The notes under the pieces: generated by a model
Told to the model about the DNA's origin: nothing
The model's database searches: none
Seen by the model: the letters and a program-made list of their open reading frames with translations, nothing else
Made by a program: the position numbers and the translations under genes
In this document: positions 60,949 to 64,000 of the stretch, in pieces
Layout of the letters: each line of letters opens with the position of its first letter
Numbering within the stretch: position 1 is the first letter of the stretch
Source: Isoetes taiwanensis
Taxonomy: Eukaryota > Streptophyta > Lycopodiopsida > Isoetales > Isoetaceae
Length of the DNA: 64,000 nt
Reading direction: 5' to 3'
Assembly: GCA_021234155.1 (NCBI GenBank)
Contig: JAJEKV010000005.1
Location: 20,382,089-20,446,088 of the forward strand

Positions 60949-61075
60949 AGCATAATAACAGGGGGTTGTTTTTGTTTTTGTACATTTTTCCCTATGGTTT
61001 TTATATGATTTGGTGGTCGTATTCTGCAAGGTGTACTAATGCGTACATCTAGAGTGCGCACTGTATTTTCACTTT
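60949..61075 (+). repeat. Dispersed repeat end, copy 2 (terminus AGCATAATAAC)
   Basis: Begins AGCATAATAACAGGGGGTTG and aligns with the reverse complement of 2,015-2,130 through TATGGTTTTTATATGATTT, AGGTGTACTAA and CTAGAGTGC. The two copies are about 59 kb apart in opposite orientation. Confidence 0.55.
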
Positions 61076-63244
61076 CTAATTTCATATTTGTAATGGTTTA
61101 GACCCATGTTTGTGCTACATGTTATGTTAATGGCCGAGATGGAGTCGTGAGTCCTTAATCAAGGGCTCACAATAAACACCCTATTTCCATAGCCCATGTA
61201 ATCAATCTTGTTAATTTGGAAGTTTCCGGCATGGTGAAAAAAGTTTTGGATTTTTTTTTAAGGGTAATTTCCTAAGATTGTTGGGTTTTTAGTGGCCGGC
61301 AAATTTTGGCGTTCTTCCAAAAATCGAGAACATTTTTTGCTTATGTTTTGAGCAGGGGTTCTTGAACCCGATCCATGATCTCGGCATGCATGCCACGAGT
61401 TTTCCGATTCTCTAAAAATCGTGAAAGTTTCTTATGGGTATGTATTGTTGCTGGATTAGGAGTTTTATAGCTCCACGGCATGGATGCCACGGGATAAGGT
61501 ATATGCTCCTCTAAGATTGAATCACGATTTTTTTTTTCGTAACAGAAGGAAATAGGTCCTTTTGGGTTTACATTCGCTGTAATTTGATTGCAGAATCCAG
61601 TATTTCCGCTGTTTCAGATGCATGCAACACAAAGCATGTCCAAACGTTTGTATTATAGGAGTTGTTATGATGCTCTCTTATGAGATTATTTGGTTACAAA
61701 CTATGGAATGCAATCATTCAACAGCTCTTGCAGGAATGATTTATTGCAGACGTGTTTTGCAGTTACCACTGCATCAGAAAAGCATAAGGTAATATTAGAT
61801 ATTCAATTGTTTGCTTTGACTGGTTGTATATTTGCAACTTCGTATCTTTTTGTTGCCTTTTGCAGTTTGATCTTGGCATCTCTGCGCCATTTTTCTTTGG
61901 AGACTGGGCTTGATCTTTGCACGATGCCCCAACAAGTGTTTTACCACTTCTGGAAAGAAAGACTAGACGTTACGGCAAAACATCCTTTTTTGGTAATTGC
62001 TCTTTTGGGTTGTTTCTATGAGCTTTTCCATACTGACAAGACATTAGCTATACTAAATTTTATACATTGTTTTTCACGTGTACTCTGAATGCCGATCACT
62101 GTCTACCATGATTAAGATAATAATGCCAAACCATCTAAAGAGTATTTTGCAGCATGCCATTTTGTTCAGCAATTGTCAAACAAATGTGATTATATTATGC
62201 AAGTCAATCCATTGAATGCTCTATCTTTCTTTCTGTTAGATGATGATTTAACAGGCGAACCAATGACAAACAAATTGCATATGTTCCATTCATGCCATAT
62301 GTTATTTGAAGTCCTGTCATTAAATGTAACTCTTTGTTGGTCACATTATCTAACCTCTTTTATTTCTGTTTACAATAGAAACACATCCGTGTGCATGTCT
62401 GCATACCTGGACTTCAACTTATAGCTGCCAGCCATCTTCATTTGTGCACTCACCATCAAACCCCTGGTAAAATGTTAGGTTTCCTTATTTCAGGTGTACA
62501 TCCTTGCAGCAAAAAGCAACAGCTTAGCAAATGTTAGAAATGTGAGATGCAACTTCTAACGGGTGACACTCAGGGTAGCCCTTAAGGACGAAAGTTCGCC
62601 AAAAGGCTATTTTTTAAGGGTATCGAGAAATTTTGACGCTATGGTTTAGTAGAGTGCATTATAGATGAAAAAAATAAAATTAGCCAACTTTTCTACAAAC
62701 AAATCGCGCTCCACATGAAAATTCGCCACATCTACTAAGTGTCATAACTATGGATTTGCCTTATCCTCTACCCCCCTTCTCGAATATTTCTTAAGGAATC
62801 GCCTAATATTCTAGGCTTTCTACATAACCTAATCTATTCTCCATATCCATCCAGGTACATATGACAATTTTAAGAGTTATTTTTGTAGCTATTGTGTTTC
62901 AAACACTTCTAAGGATGCACTGGAGAGCATTTTTTTTACAGACCTCCCTTTTAATAGATTTGTTTTATCTACAAGGATAAGCCACGTTCACATTTGCAAA
63001 GGTTAAGTTGTGGTATTGCATCATGCAACTATAGTTATAATGCATTTGTGTCCTTGATTAAATATGGATGCCGGTGAATAAAATTTCACCATAGAAATTG
63101 CACTTGGAAAATAAAGACACTTAAATCTTGGCAAAATAATATTGGCCATGATTCGCCTAGATTTCTATAAAGAACATTCATGTCTAGAAAACATTCGCCA
63201 GCATAACTAATCTTGCAACTCTATTATTCGCCTGACCTTCTAAA
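61076..63244. other. Mostly unassigned; possible plus-strand exon pieces near 61.7-62.0 kb
   Basis: A frame at about 61,700-61,787 (MQSFNSSCRNDLLQTCFAVT, then TASEKHK) stops at an AAG|GTAATA donor-like site. A TTTTGCAG acceptor at 61,866 opens a piece ending TTTTTG|GTAATTG near 61,992. The joined phase runs into a stop, so this is not a confident gene. The rest is AT-rich. Confidence 0.25.
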
Positions 63245-63418
63245 TTATGCAAAGACAAATTTGGCCTTAAGGGCAACCCTGGTGACACTGTTTGTTTTAA
63301 CTTTGTATACATGACGAATAGCCTTCTCAACTGTTTCACAAAGGATTGTAGCACAGCCAGTATGGCTTTCATGGTCATTGTCCAAGTATTTCTGCAACCA
63401 ATTTCGAGCATTGTGCAA
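63245..63418 (-). CDS. Terminal exon of an unrecognised gene
   Basis: After a TCTCCAG acceptor the exon starts at 63,418 and reads 57 codons to TAA at 63,245-63,247: LHNARNWLQKYLDNDHESHT, then GCATILCETVEKAIRHVYKV, then KTNSVTRVALKAKFVFA. It has balanced amino-acid use and no stops, unlike the surrounding sequence. I do not recognise the family, and no partner exon was located before the window ends. It is also open in another frame over the same bases, so the choice rests on composition and the acceptor. Confidence 0.4.
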   Translation of the reverse strand: MHNARNWLQKYLDNDHESHTGCATILCETVEKAIRHVYKVKTNSVTRVALKAKFVFA

Positions 63419-64000
63419 CTGGAGATGCCATCAAGTTCCAAAGGGTTAAGGTTCGACCCTCTTTAATGCAGCCAAGGTTACAGATGCACATGCCTAGGTG
63501 AGAACGAACCCTAAAGAATAGAGCTCTAATTTTAACTTATTAGAGCCTATTCAACTGTGCTTGAAATTTCGTTTTTCCATCTTCAAGGTTCTGATACAAC
63601 TAATTATTACATGTGCTTTGGATTCTTGAACAATGGTCAAGTTATTCTTCTATCGATGTGAGCTACAAAAATGTCTATTCTATCATATTTAAGCTCTGAT
63701 TCACTGATATCTCTACGTTTGATATATCTCACTGAACCGTTTTAATTGCAGAATGTGCTGCAAACTAGAGAGAACAGGTCGTATTCAAGTTAAACAGAAC
63801 TTAAGGTTCCTTAAAATCTCCAAACTCTGAAGTTTGTTTCAATAAACAGGCTTGAAACCATAAGTGTGTTACGTCTGACACTTCGAAGAAGAAACATGGT
63901 AAGTCGCTGGTTCCAGATAGGTTATTCATCTTTTGATAAAACTCTTGCCCAACAAGCATTTGACCATCATCATATTCCAATAGCCTTAATTCATTTTCCA
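63419..64000. other. No supported gene
   Basis: Sequence to the right-hand edge. It may contain upstream introns or exons of the minus-strand gene ending at 63,245. Nothing certain. Confidence 0.3.

Noticed and set aside
61690-62088. 132-codon plus-strand frame as one membrane protein
   Set aside because: It crosses intron-like sequence with GT and AG sites, and its hydrophobic part comes from a T-rich stretch. Only short exon-like pieces inside it are plausible.

Overview
This is plant nuclear DNA and it is dominated by repeats. The evidence is a B3-type (REM-like) transcription factor with short GT-AG introns, a chromodomain Ty3/gypsy retrotransposon primed by initiator Met-tRNA, a Rep/helicase Helitron relic, small terminal-inverted-repeat (TIR) elements and long GATA tracts. 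The sequence points to a land plant, probably a flowering plant. I cannot name the species. I saw no rRNA or tRNA gene, CRISPR array or bacterial-style operon.

Layout. 0-4.6 kb: a fold-back element, an alternating CA/TG tract, a 192-bp tandem duplication, a second long-TIR element, and a (GATA)n tract followed by a dispersed 277-bp repeat. 5.8-6.7 kb (+): a B3 gene with two readable exons and a decayed second B3 domain. 7.98-8.80 kb (-): the 3' end of a spliced gene I do not recognise, with intact frame and splice sites. 12.8-16 kb: a field of repeats built on a self-complementary AAATTGGGCG..CGCCCAATTT box, with a fragment of a retrotransposon leader and a 55-58 bp minisatellite. 17.3-21.1 kb: gene relics, including a degraded B3 paralogue on the minus strand, and an LTR fragment lying opposite to the main element. 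21.9-22.4 kb (-): an exon of a coiled-coil gene.

22,437-46,750 is a 24.3-kb retrotransposon block, LTR - internal - LTR - internal - LTR, read on the minus strand and bounded by the 5-bp target duplication CCAAC. It looks like one Ty3/gypsy element (iMet primer site, gag, protease, RT, RNase H, integrase, chromodomain, polypurine tract) that inserted into the coiled-coil reading frame. An 11.3-11.4 kb segment, made of most of the internal region, one LTR and about 250 bp of host flank, was then tandemly duplicated. Both polyproteins are full of frameshifts. The differences between copies are small and cluster in G/C-rich positions, so part of the decay may be sequencing error at methylated cytosines.

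46.8-64 kb: the other side of the interrupted gene, a possible B3 relic, a Helitron relic (minus strand, helicase ending at 48,985, Rep near 51.3-52.2 kb), tandem duplications at 53.5-56.3 kb, two further GATA tracts, a TIR element nested in a copy of its own family with TGA target duplications and a paralogous empty site, and a few isolated exon-like pieces.

Functionally this is a decaying neighbourhood. A small group of B3-like genes and a few spliced genes have been broken up by three classes of mobile element. The best candidates for live host coding sequence are the B3 exons at 5,839-6,409 and the spliced exons at 7,976-8,802.
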